A DNA stretch of 18,770 nucleotides from CAYMAX01 sp964388595 (lineage in GTDB: Bacteria > Bacteroidota > Bacteroidia > Bacteroidales > UBA932), in contig CAYMAX010000026.1 in NCBI GenBank assembly GCA_964388595.1, positions 1 through 18,770 on the forward strand, given 5' to 3'. The position numbers and the translations under genes were made by a program. The stretch's first letter is position 1. Each line of letters begins with the position of its first letter. Below the pieces are notes generated by a model. That model was not told where the DNA came from and searched no databases. It worked only from the letters and a program-made list of their open reading frames with translations. Positions 1 to 7,668 of this stretch are shown one piece after another.

Positions 1-395
1 CTGTCGATTCCGATTCTCTTTCATTTGAGATTTGTGCCAGAACAGCATTCCGTCAAGCGATGCCTAAAGCAGATCCTTATCTTATGGAGCCAATAATGTC
101 TTTAGAGGTAGTTACCCCTGAAGATTTTATGGGTGATGTGATAGGAGACTTGAACCGTCGTCGCGGACAGATTACCAATATGGATTCCAAAGGCAATGCA
201 CGAATCATTAAAGCCAAAGTTCCTCTATCAGAGCAGTTTGGCTATGTTACAGTGCTTAGAACTCTCTCTTCGGGTAGAGCTACAAGTACAATGGAGTTTT
301 CGCACTATGCAGAACTTCCTGCCAACATTCAGAAAGAGATTATTGCCACATTTGGTGGAAGCAGATCCTCATTCAATAATGATAGCGATGAATAA
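1..395 (+). CDS. fusA: Elongation factor G, C-terminal part (5' truncated by window edge)
   Basis: This is the last 131 codons of EF-G, the ribosomal translocase GTPase of the cytoplasm. The reading frame enters at base 3 and is open to the TAA at 393-395, so the gene begins outside the window and the Met at base 60 is internal. The peptide runs from the end of domain IV (FEICARTAFRQAMPKA) into domain V (YLMEPIMSLEVVTPEDFMG, then DLNRRRGQI), both highly conserved in EF-G. The tail past the conserved FGG is short and acidic. rpsJ follows after 33 nt on the same strand, matching the Bacteroidales order fusA-rpsJ. The GTPase domain is not visible, so paralogy (a second EF-G-like copy) cannot be fully excluded, but the rpsJ neighbour argues for the housekeeping gene. 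Confidence 0.95.
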   Translation, partial: VDSDSLSFEICARTAFRQAMPKADPYLMEPIMSLEVVTPEDFMGDVIGDLNRRRGQITNMDSKGNARIIKAKVPLSEQFGYVTVLRTLSSGRATSTMEFSHYAELPANIQKEIIATFGGSRSSFNNDSDE

Positions 396-428
396 ATAGA
401 TATTATTTGATAAAATACTTAAAACAAT

Positions 429-734
429 ATGAGCCAAAAAATCAGAATTAAATTAAAATCTTACGATCATGCATTGGTTGACAAATCAGCCGATAAGATT
501 GTTAAGACTGTTAAAGCTACAGGCGCTGTGGTCAACGGACCTATTCCTCTTCCCACAGACAAGAAAATTTTTACTGTTAACCGCTCTACTTTTGTTAACA
601 AGAAATCACGTGAACAGTTTGAACTCAATTCATTCCGCCGCCTTCTTGACATCTACAGTTCTACACCAAGTACTGTTGATGCTCTTATGAAGTTGGAATT
701 GCCCAGCGGTGTTGAAGTTGAAATCAAAGTCTGA
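429..734 (+). CDS. rpsJ: 30S ribosomal protein S10
   Basis: A 101-residue protein covering the full usual length of S10, a component of the 30S subunit head that also acts as NusE in transcription antitermination. Diagnostic stretches are IRIKLKSYDH near the start, GPIPLPT around residues 38-44 and the C-terminal half ending in LPSGVEVEIKV. The start ATG at 429 is the only sensible one and is preceded by an A-rich stretch rather than a Shine-Dalgarno, as is common in Bacteroidota. It follows fusA by 33 nt and is probably co-transcribed with it. The normal downstream partner rplC (L3) is absent: a tRNA gene begins 29 nt after the stop and a terminator follows, so S10 is the last protein of this transcript. 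Confidence 0.98.
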   Translation: MSQKIRIKLKSYDHALVDKSADKIVKTVKATGAVVNGPIPLPTDKKIFTVNRSTFVNKKSREQFELNSFRRLLDIYSSTPSTVDALMKLELPSGVEVEIKV

Positions 735-763
735 TACACTTACCATAGCCGTATTCGGCATCA

Positions 764-838
764 GGACTCGTAGCTCAGTCGGTTAGCAGCACCTGACTCA
801 TAATCAGGGGGTCGCTGGTTCAAGCCCAGCCGGGTCCA
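764..838 (+). tRNA. tRNA with CAT anticodon (elongator Met, or Ile2 with lysidine)
   Basis: A 75-nt cloverleaf. The acceptor stem GGACTCG (764-770) pairs with CGGGTCC (831-837) with one T-G wobble; the anticodon stem CCTGA/TCAGG flanks the loop CTCATAA, giving anticodon CAT; the T arm is GCTGG TTCAAGC CCAGC. The discriminator is A838 and the 3' CCA is not encoded (CAA follows). The D stem GCTC faces CAGC rather than the usual GAGC, leaving one mismatch. A CAT anticodon can be elongator Met or the lysidine-modified tRNA-Ile2. The G1-C72 pair argues against initiator tRNA, and the T arm resembles Ile2 of E. coli, but the sequence alone does not settle it. It lies 29 nt after rpsJ and directly before a terminator, so it is probably processed from the fusA-rpsJ transcript. 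Confidence 0.93.
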
Positions 839-839
839 C

Positions 840-873
840 AAAAAAGCACCTGCAGTTTTGCAGGTGCTTTTTT
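840..873. terminator. Bidirectional intrinsic terminator
   Basis: Perfect inverted repeat: GCACCTGCA (846-854) and TGCAGGTGC (859-867) around the loop GTTT, preceded by six A (840-845) and followed by six T (868-873). It therefore works as a rho-independent terminator on both strands. It ends the fusA-rpsJ-tRNA transcript on the plus strand and the minus-strand hexosaminidase transcript, whose stop codon lies 19 nt away. Confidence 0.93.
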
Positions 874-891
874 ATTGTCAGATATAAACTT

Positions 892-3213
892 TTACTTTTC
901 TTTCCAGAGCATTTTCGGTGAAACAGGGGAGAAAGTGGGGCTGTCGGATTTGCGTATGGACACCTCTGCACTGTCCCAATTGGAGGGCCATCCCCCAATA
1001 ATATGTCCAAGGAACATTACCTCTATTTTATGTAATCCCGCTGCGAGGGCCACGGAGCTGTCGTGACGAGAGAACCGCTTCACTTCATTGTTATTGTCGA
1101 TTATCAAATTGTCGTCGACGGACACTTCATTATTATTGGATGAGAAATAATAAACGCCGTCAGAAGGGATGGCTATATATCCGCTTGCAATGGCAGCATA
1201 TTGCGGAATATTTACAGATTGTTCGGTGACTTTTACAAGAGAACTGAGAGTCCTGAGGTCTGTGATGACGGTGTCTCTCCATTTGGGGTGTTTGGCCTGA
1301 AGTTCCTGAGAATTGAGATACATCCCCTGAGCCACTTTCATATTCAGACCACGGGCAAGGAACATGGTATCTAGTGAAAGAGGTGGTGCCAAAGGCTCTT
1401 TGACCACTTCTATGGTGCGGATAGGGCTCATTTTACCGGAGGGAAGAATGGACCTGATTTTTACGGAAGTGGTTTTTTTCAGAGAGATAGGTTTCCGATA
1501 TCGAGAGGAATGAGCATCGGGGATGCTTCCATCGAGCGTGTAGATAATTTTAATGGGTCTTGAAGTGGTGAATCGAAGTGAGACAGTATCAACGAAAGCG
1601 ACACGATTGCATGAACCAAATGGCTGTTCCGGTTGAGGTATGTGATAGTTTATATCGTGGTAATCGAGACGGATATATGCATTGTCTATCCTATGACAAA
1701 AGTCTTCATAATTCTTTCTTTCCACTTGGCTCCATGCTATCTCAGAAAGGGCTAATAATCTCGGATATGTGCGGTATTCGGCAATTTGTGGAGTGTACAT
1801 ATATTCTGACCAGGTGTTGGTTTGAACGCCGATAATGTAACCGGTCTTTTGACTTTTTGTCAAAGTGTCGGGGACAGGATTATATTGATATACTTTTTCG
1901 AGGGTATTATAACCACCTATGGCGACAGGCTCTATTTTATAGTCTCCCTGATATTGGTCGATGTACATTCCCTGTGAGGCCGGAGTCATAATCACATTGT
2001 GTCCGGCCATAGCGGCTGCGATACCGCCCTCTTCTCCCCTCCACGACATAATGGTAGCAGAAGGAGCTATTCCTCCCTCCAAAATCTCGTCCCATCCTAT
2101 TATTTTCTTACCATAATCGTCGAGCATATCTTCTACGCGTCGCACAACATAGGATTGAAGATTGCCCTCTTTCTTTTTTCTTTCAAGGCAAAGTGGACAC
2201 TTGTCCCAGTAAACAGAGGGACATTCATCTCCTCCTATATGATAATACTCGCTTGGGAAGATGGTGACCATCTCTGCTATGACATCTTGAAGGAAAGTAA
2301 ACATGTCCTCTTTGCCGGGGCACATTACTATATCTTCCACACCCCAGATAATGCGAGGTTTGACTTTTTGGCCTGTGCAGGAAAGGTGAGGATATGCAGA
2401 GATAGCAGCGAGTTCGTGCCCGGGGATTTCAATCTCAGGGATAACGGTGATCTGTCGTAATGATGCATATTCAACAATCTCTTTGAGCTCCTTTTGGGTG
2501 TAATACCCAAAGTGTTCAAACCCTTCCCCTTCAATCCTTGATGCACCTGTCTCAGTAAGCTTGGGATATTTTTTAATCTCCATTCTCCATCCCTGGTCGT
2601 CTGTGAGGTGAAGATGAAGAGTGTTGATTTTATAGAGAGACATCACGTCAAGTTGTTTTTTGATAAAATCCGCAGATTTAAAATGACGGCAGGGATCTAT
2701 ATGAAGTCCTCTATACCGAAATCGTGGATAGTCTTCTATGGAGACACTTTTGATTCTCCATGAAAGATTAGTTATCATTTTCGAACTTTCTATCTCCGGG
2801 GGAAGCAATTGCATAAGACTTGTCATACCATAAAAAAGTCCTGCTTGGTCTCCTGCCTGAATACGTATTTTGGATGGAGTCACAGTGAGGCGATAACCCT
2901 CCTTGCGAATGTTGGAATTATTCTCAAGGTCGAGCTCTATGCATCCATGTTTATTGAGTGTTTTCGGATCTGAAGAGACTGCGATGGTATAGCCGGTGGC
3001 ATTTTTGATTTTGGGTGAGAAAAATTCAGCTACACGGATTTCTTCGATATGATTGGCGAAAAAAACTGTATTGTCGGAAATGACAAAATCTTTATGAGGT
3101 AATCTATTGACTGATACGGGGGTGGGAATGATATCAGTCTTGTAATTATTGCCCTCTTGACAGCTATATAAGGATATAAGAAACAGTAATCCGATAGATA
3201 TTGATTTTCTCAT
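892..3213 (-). CDS. GH20 beta-N-acetylhexosaminidase lipoprotein with C-terminal PA14-like domain
   Basis: A 773-residue exo-glycosidase that should remove terminal beta-linked GlcNAc/GalNAc from glycans such as host N-glycans, mucin or chitobiose, acting at the cell envelope. Residues 1-18 form a lipoprotein signal ending LYSC. A GH20b N-terminal domain spans about 30-155 and the GH20 TIM barrel about 160-515, with RGLHIDPCRHF, LHLHLTDDQGWRMEIKKYP and the catalytic HIGGDE motif (Asp329-Glu330, substrate-assisted mechanism). A chitobiase C-terminal type domain (TLDGSIPD, about 545-610) follows, then a region around 625-760 with a PA14-like look (YIAIPSDGVYYFSS, then AGLHKIEVMFL). It starts 4 nt after the stop of the kinase-less sensor gene, so the two are very likely one operon and possibly translationally coupled. 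GH20 assignment is firm; the exact substrate is inferred. Confidence 0.95.
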   Translation of the reverse strand: MRKSISIGLLFLISLYSCQEGNNYKTDIIPTPVSVNRLPHKDFVISDNTVFFANHIEEIRVAEFFSPKIKNATGYTIAVSSDPKTLNKHGCIELDLENNSNIRKEGYRLTVTPSKIRIQAGDQAGLFYGMTSLMQLLPPEIESSKMITNLSWRIKSVSIEDYPRFRYRGLHIDPCRHFKSADFIKKQLDVMSLYKINTLHLHLTDDQGWRMEIKKYPKLTETGASRIEGEGFEHFGYYTQKELKEIVEYASLRQITVIPEIEIPGHELAAISAYPHLSCTGQKVKPRIIWGVEDIVMCPGKEDMFTFLQDVIAEMVTIFPSEYYHIGGDECPSVYWDKCPLCLERKKKEGNLQSYVVRRVEDMLDDYGKKIIGWDEILEGGIAPSATIMSWRGEEGGIAAAMAGHNVIMTPASQGMYIDQYQGDYKIEPVAIGGYNTLEKVYQYNPVPDTLTKSQKTGYIIGVQTNTWSEYMYTPQIAEYRTYPRLLALSEIAWSQVERKNYEDFCHRIDNAYIRLDYHDINYHIPQPEQPFGSCNRVAFVDTVSLRFTTSRPIKIIYTLDGSIPDAHSSRYRKPISLKKTTSVKIRSILPSGKMSPIRTIEVVKEPLAPPLSLDTMFLARGLNMKVAQGMYLNSQELQAKHPKWRDTVITDLRTLSSLVKVTEQSVNIPQYAAIASGYIAIPSDGVYYFSSNNNEVSVDDNLIIDNNNEVKRFSRHDSSVALAAGLHKIEVMFLGHIIGGWPSNWDSAEVSIRKSDSPTFSPVSPKMLWKEK

Positions 3214-3217
3214 CGCT

Positions 3218-4852
3218 TCAGGATAAAAGAGAGGATTCGTCTGTCAAAGTGTGCCATTTGGTGTTATCCCTTTTTATACAGATATACTTGAGGGTATGAC
3301 CGGCAGGGTCTTTTAGATATGCGATAGCATTGACTCTTATCCATCTGTATTTGAGTGAACGATCAGGTCTGACGCGAAATTCTTGAGAAAGAAGTCCTCC
3401 GGTCTGATGGTCCATCTTGTCAAAGAAGTCGTTTGCAAGATGACGGTCATGCGGATGAACATATTGGATATATTCATGTCGAGACAATTTCTCTTTCATG
3501 ATAGCGAGAATATCGCTATTAATCATGTGACATGAAGAGTCAGATAAATAGTACTCCCAAAGGGTAATTCCCGATGAATCTATGATGAGTTGTGTCTTCG
3601 CTCTATACTCTTCAAGTTCCTTTTGCGTGGCAATGGTGTCTGTAATATCTTTTTGAGTCCCCAAAACACTATCCGGAGATTGTTTGTCTCTTGGCAATAT
3701 AGTCATCCTGCCTTCGTAATAGCGATAATCTCCTGTAGAATTGTCAAGAAATCTGTAAATATTGGAAAGGGAGGAAACCTGTTTATGAGAAAGCATAGAA
3801 AAATCGTGGATAAACTTCTCTTTATCGTCGGGGTGAGTGATATTAATTATCTCTTGTATGGATGAGCCATTTTCGGCAATCACTATACCATGTAAAGGAG
3901 TAAAATATTGATGGTCAACATCAAAGGACCAGATTGAAATCTGACCAATATCTATAGCAAGTTCCATCTCTTTCTTTGCGTGTTCATACTGTTGGGCTTT
4001 TGATTTCACCTTTTTATGGAGGAAATACAAAGACAAGAGAAGAACGATAACAACAAGAGTGTAGGGGATAAGTATCCAAAGAAGCATATTTCGCGTATCG
4101 TGATTCTCCATCACCCCAAACCATTTGTTGTAAATCTCGCCATATTTGCCATTGACTCTCAATTGCTGAAGAGCGGAGTTCATTTGATTGAGTAATACTC
4201 TGCGGTCGGTATTGACTGCAAAAGAGCAAAACTGTTGGTCGAGATTGGAAGGATGTGTAACCAAATTGTTTAAATGATGCAGTTTGATGAAATAGAGAGA
4301 GGTTAGATCATTGGTAAGGGCAGCATCGTGCTTCCCTTTTGAGATAAGATCAAGAGACTCTTCTAGATTATCGATAAAAACAAGATGGTCGGAGATGTTG
4401 TTATTTGAGAGATAATTATGTGACCAACTCCCTCTTTGGGTGATAATCTCTTTTCCCTTCAAGTCAGCCAATGATGTATAATTATCCTGCTTGCGAGAGA
4501 CAATGGTGTGATTAATCAGGCAGGTGGGTATTCCGAAAAGAGCGAAAGAATATCTATCAGGATAACTGATGGTACCGATAATGCCATCTATGGATTTGTT
4601 TTGAAGTTCATCCATCATATCATTCCAACTCTCCAATTGTAAATCATATTCGTAACCGAGTTCTTCCATCATGGCTTTGAAAAGATCAACATTAAAACCA
4701 TCAGGTTTCCCATCCTGATTGATAAATTCAAAAGGTGGGTAATCATTGCTCCCTTTAAAATGATAGATAGTTTTCTTTTCCGGATTCTTTCCACAGAGAG
4801 AGAAAGGGATAAGTAGTATAAAAAATAAGAAAAATTGACGAAGTGATCTCAT
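3218..4852 (-). CDS. SBP_bac_3-PAS-PAS membrane sensor lacking a kinase domain
   Basis: 544 residues. Residues 1-20 are a signal peptide; about 28-250 form a periplasmic solute-binding domain of the SBP_bac_3 (amino-acid binding) family, with YPPFEFINQDGKPDGFNVD and IDGIIGT; a membrane helix lies at about 255-278; two PAS-like domains with PAC-type ends follow (TQKDITDT, then YICIKRDNTKW). The protein stops 10-15 residues after the second PAS domain, just where the divergent paralog at 4954-7668 continues into its HisKA domain. No H-box, HATPase, GGDEF or other output domain is present, and no remnant is possible because the hexosaminidase gene starts 4 nt later. It could be a decoy or co-receptor that pairs with the full-length paralog, or a decayed sensor; its long intact frame favours a functional protein. 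Start chosen at the ATG giving a complete signal peptide. Confidence 0.85.
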   Translation of the reverse strand: MRSLRQFFLFFILLIPFSLCGKNPEKKTIYHFKGSNDYPPFEFINQDGKPDGFNVDLFKAMMEELGYEYDLQLESWNDMMDELQNKSIDGIIGTISYPDRYSFALFGIPTCLINHTIVSRKQDNYTSLADLKGKEIITQRGSWSHNYLSNNNISDHLVFIDNLEESLDLISKGKHDAALTNDLTSLYFIKLHHLNNLVTHPSNLDQQFCSFAVNTDRRVLLNQMNSALQQLRVNGKYGEIYNKWFGVMENHDTRNMLLWILIPYTLVVIVLLLSLYFLHKKVKSKAQQYEHAKKEMELAIDIGQISIWSFDVDHQYFTPLHGIVIAENGSSIQEIINITHPDDKEKFIHDFSMLSHKQVSSLSNIYRFLDNSTGDYRYYEGRMTILPRDKQSPDSVLGTQKDITDTIATQKELEEYRAKTQLIIDSSGITLWEYYLSDSSCHMINSDILAIMKEKLSRHEYIQYVHPHDRHLANDFFDKMDHQTGGLLSQEFRVRPDRSLKYRWIRVNAIAYLKDPAGHTLKYICIKRDNTKWHTLTDESSLLS

Positions 4853-4868
4853 AACTTAAAGTCTCACT

Positions 4869-4876
4869 CAAAATTA
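4869..4876 (-). promoter_or_regulatory. Putative -7 box for the kinase-less sensor operon
   Basis: Read on the minus strand this is TAATTTTG, matching the Bacteroides -7 consensus TAnnTTTG. It sits 16 nt before the start codon at 4852, so the leader would be only about 10-15 nt. No clear -33 TTTG is seen at the usual distance, so confidence is limited. Confidence 0.45.
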
Positions 4877-4914
4877 CATAAAAAATAAACTAAAAAAGAA
4901 TTATTATTATTTTT

Positions 4915-4922
4915 TATATTTG
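4915..4922 (+). promoter_or_regulatory. Putative -7 box for the full-length sensor kinase
   Basis: TATATTTG fits TAnnTTTG and lies 31 nt before the ATG at 4954, leaving a leader of roughly 25 nt. The upstream region is an A/T-rich run including TTATTATTAT without a recognisable -33 element. Together with the minus-strand box at 4869-4876 it suggests two separate divergent promoters in the 101-nt gap between the two sensor genes. Confidence 0.5.
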
Positions 4923-4953
4923 TGTACTAAATATCACATAGCCGGAAAGAACC

Positions 4954-7668
4954 ATGAAATATCTAAAAACAGCCTCCATTTTCCTGTTGTTTTTATTAGT
5001 CGCTCCCCAAATCAAGGGGGACAATCACAAACAACAAATAGATTCTATCTACAATTCTCTTAAAGAAAGAACCATTATCTTGAGAGGTGATTTCGACTAT
5101 CCTCCTTTTGAATTTATCAATGACAAGGGAGAGCCGGATGGTTTAAATGTCGAAATGGCAAAAATGGTATTGGATAAGTTTCATCTGAAGTATAGTATTG
5201 AGCTCGGTAATTGGGACCAAGTAGTCTCTGAGTTGAGAAACAATCAAATAGACGGAGTGTTGGGGATGATTAACACCAAGAACAGGAGTAATTATGGCAA
5301 GTTCTGTACTCCTCACGAAGCACTGTTTCTGAGTTATGTCAGCCGGAAGTCTGCTGGTATCAATACCCTTGACGATTTAAAAGGGAAAAGAATTGCCGTG
5401 CAGTCAGACGAGATAGGGGAAGAATACCTCTCTCAAGTCGACTTGGCTTCAGAAGTGATTAAATTCAATACGATCAGGGATGCTATTGATGCACTTATTA
5501 ATGGAGATGCGGATGCTGTAGTCTGTACAAGTGCATATGCTTATGAAGTTGTCAATAAGAACAAGCTCAATAATCTGATAGTAAACAGTTTTGATGATAT
5601 TCCACTTCAATACGGTATGGTGGTCAACAACGACAATGAAGGTCTGAGGATGTTTCTTAATATGGGGATAGTGCAATTGCTATCTGATGGAACTTATGCC
5701 CGTATTCACAGCAAATGGATGACCGATTCAAGTAGCAAGCGGATGTCTTCCACTATGATAACTATATTGGCTTTGTTGGTTTTTTTGGTGGTTTTCTCAC
5801 TGTTTTTCATCATCGCACTAAGATATCGTATTCGTAAGGCAGTTAATAAACTTGACATCAGTGAACGTAATTTCCAGACTATCTTCGATTCTATTACTGA
5901 AGCCATCGTAGTGGAGACTTTGGAAGGAGAGATAGTCGATTGCAACAAGAGTGCTATCAAGATGTTCGGATACAATAATAAGTCGGAATTTCTCAATACA
6001 AAGCGTGAAAGCATTTTAGCACCGGGTCAGCAACTTCGTGAAGAACAGTTCAATTACCTCTCCAAGCACGATTCTTATACTTATGAAAGGATGGCTAAAA
6101 ATAAAGAAGGGGAGAATTTTTGGGTGGAAATAAGTCTCAAGAAGACCATGATAGGAGATAAAGACGTGGTCATATCTGTAGTCAGAGACATCTCTATACG
6201 TAAAAACGCACAAAAAGAATTGGAGGAAGCCCGTAAAGAGTTGGAACTCGCCATCAATGCAGGTAAAATATCTGTATGGACATATGATGTCGCACAGGAT
6301 TACTTTTATACTCTTCGTGGTGAGACTATCAACAGGGAGGGTATGTCATTGGAGGAATCTTGTCGTTTTCTCCCCAACGAAGATATTCCTAGGTATAAAA
6401 AAATATTCAATGATCTGTGTAGCGGAAAATTGCAGAATTGTGACCATGTTTTCAGAGTGTACGAGAAGAATACCGGAAAGATGTTGTCTTATGAGAGCAA
6501 GATAACTGTGGTAAAGGACAATGACAATAAAGTCATCAAGGTGGTCGGTATGCAGAAGAATGTGACTGAAGAGTTAAAAACCAAAAAAGCATTGGTGGAT
6601 TATAAAGTCCGTACAGATTTTATTCTCAGCTCCAATGGTATGCTTCAGTGGCTTTATGATACTCGCACTCGAACATTTTTATCTGATGACGCACTGTCTG
6701 TAAGACCCAATCTGCCGATTGATGTCAATGAATATCTTTCTTTTATATATCGTGATGATATTGAAAATTATCAGTCATTTGTTGATAAGATGGATGCCAA
6801 AACAGATTCGCAGATTCAGGTCGAATATCGTTTCAAACTTTCTCGTGAGAAAAATTATTATTGGGAAGTAGCCATGGCTGTCCCTTTTGAGAGGGGCGAA
6901 CAGGGAGAAGTGCTTGTATATACAGGTCTTATTCGCAACAATTCGACTTGGAAAGCTATGGCAGAAAACCTCATCAATCTAAGAAAGAAAGCAGAAGAGG
7001 CCAATATGCTGAAATCGGCCTTTCTGGCCAATATGAGTCACGAAATACGTACTCCGCTCAATGCTATCGTAGGATTCTCTTCTCTAATAAGTACGGCAAG
7101 TTCAGAGAAAGAAAGACAAGAATTCCTGGAAAAGATTAAAGATAACAACGAACATCTTCTCTCTCTGATAAACGATATCCTTGATATTTCAAAACTTGAG
7201 TCGGGGACTTTAAGCCTTTTCTTCACAGATTTTTCCATAAATAACCTTTGTAATGAGGTCTATGAAAGTTTTTCATGGAAGAAGGATCTTAAAATAGAGC
7301 TACGCGTCAAGACTCTTGAGAATGATTTTATCATTCATTCTGATAAAGTGCGTCTTATTCAAGTAATGTCCAATTTCGCGAGCAATGCCATTAATGCCAC
7401 GACTCAAGGTTATGTGGAGATAGGGGCTGTCTCTTCAGAAGAGACATACGAACTTTATGTACAGGATACGGGATGTGGCATACCCAACGATAAACTCAAT
7501 GTGATTTTTGATCGTTTCATCAAGATAAACGAATATAAACAGGGAGCAGGCTTGGGCCTTTCCATTTCCAAGAGTCTTGTGGAGCTTTTGGGTGGAACTA
7601 TCGGTGTCAAATCGGAAATGGGGAAAGGTTCCAGATTCTATGCGCTATTTCCCAAGAAGAAAGACTAA
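4954..7668 (+). CDS. SBP_bac_3-PAS sensor histidine kinase
   Basis: A 904-residue inner-membrane sensor kinase. Order: signal peptide (1-22); periplasmic SBP_bac_3 binding domain (about 35-260, with YPPFEFINDKGEPDGLNVE); membrane helix about 268-290; three PAS-like domains at roughly 304-415, 425-545 and 550-668, the first with a clear PAC end (VVRDISIRKNAQKELEE); HisKA with SHEIRTPLN (phospho-acceptor His696); HATPase_c with Asn807/Asn811 in the N-box, DTGCGIP (Asp838) and GAGLGLSISKSLVELLGG. It ends without a receiver or HPt domain, so it needs a separate response regulator, and none is in the window. The architecture recalls EvgS/BvgS-type venus-flytrap sensors, with an amino acid or similar small ligand as likely signal. 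It is divergent from, and paralogous to, the kinase-less sensor at 3218-4852. Its last 24 nt overlap the convergent esterase gene. Confidence 0.95.
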   Translation: MKYLKTASIFLLFLLVAPQIKGDNHKQQIDSIYNSLKERTIILRGDFDYPPFEFINDKGEPDGLNVEMAKMVLDKFHLKYSIELGNWDQVVSELRNNQIDGVLGMINTKNRSNYGKFCTPHEALFLSYVSRKSAGINTLDDLKGKRIAVQSDEIGEEYLSQVDLASEVIKFNTIRDAIDALINGDADAVVCTSAYAYEVVNKNKLNNLIVNSFDDIPLQYGMVVNNDNEGLRMFLNMGIVQLLSDGTYARIHSKWMTDSSSKRMSSTMITILALLVFLVVFSLFFIIALRYRIRKAVNKLDISERNFQTIFDSITEAIVVETLEGEIVDCNKSAIKMFGYNNKSEFLNTKRESILAPGQQLREEQFNYLSKHDSYTYERMAKNKEGENFWVEISLKKTMIGDKDVVISVVRDISIRKNAQKELEEARKELELAINAGKISVWTYDVAQDYFYTLRGETINREGMSLEESCRFLPNEDIPRYKKIFNDLCSGKLQNCDHVFRVYEKNTGKMLSYESKITVVKDNDNKVIKVVGMQKNVTEELKTKKALVDYKVRTDFILSSNGMLQWLYDTRTRTFLSDDALSVRPNLPIDVNEYLSFIYRDDIENYQSFVDKMDAKTDSQIQVEYRFKLSREKNYYWEVAMAVPFERGEQGEVLVYTGLIRNNSTWKAMAENLINLRKKAEEANMLKSAFLANMSHEIRTPLNAIVGFSSLISTASSEKERQEFLEKIKDNNEHLLSLINDILDISKLESGTLSLFFTDFSINNLCNEVYESFSWKKDLKIELRVKTLENDFIIHSDKVRLIQVMSNFASNAINATTQGYVEIGAVSSEETYELYVQDTGCGIPNDKLNVIFDRFIKINEYKQGAGLGLSISKSLVELLGGTIGVKSEMGKGSRFYALFPKKKD

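Noticed and set aside
804..1010. A 68-residue minus-strand frame ending in DPAGLEPATP
   Set aside because: The tail is the antisense translation of the tRNA T arm and acceptor, a well-known source of spurious proteins; the rest lies over the terminator and the GH20 gene end.
1999..2460. A 153-residue plus-strand frame
   Set aside because: It lies wholly antisense to the GH20 catalytic domain and shows no family features.
4901..4910. TTATTATTAT short tandem repeat upstream of the sensor kinase
   Set aside because: Only about three units in an A/T-rich promoter region; no support for phase variation.
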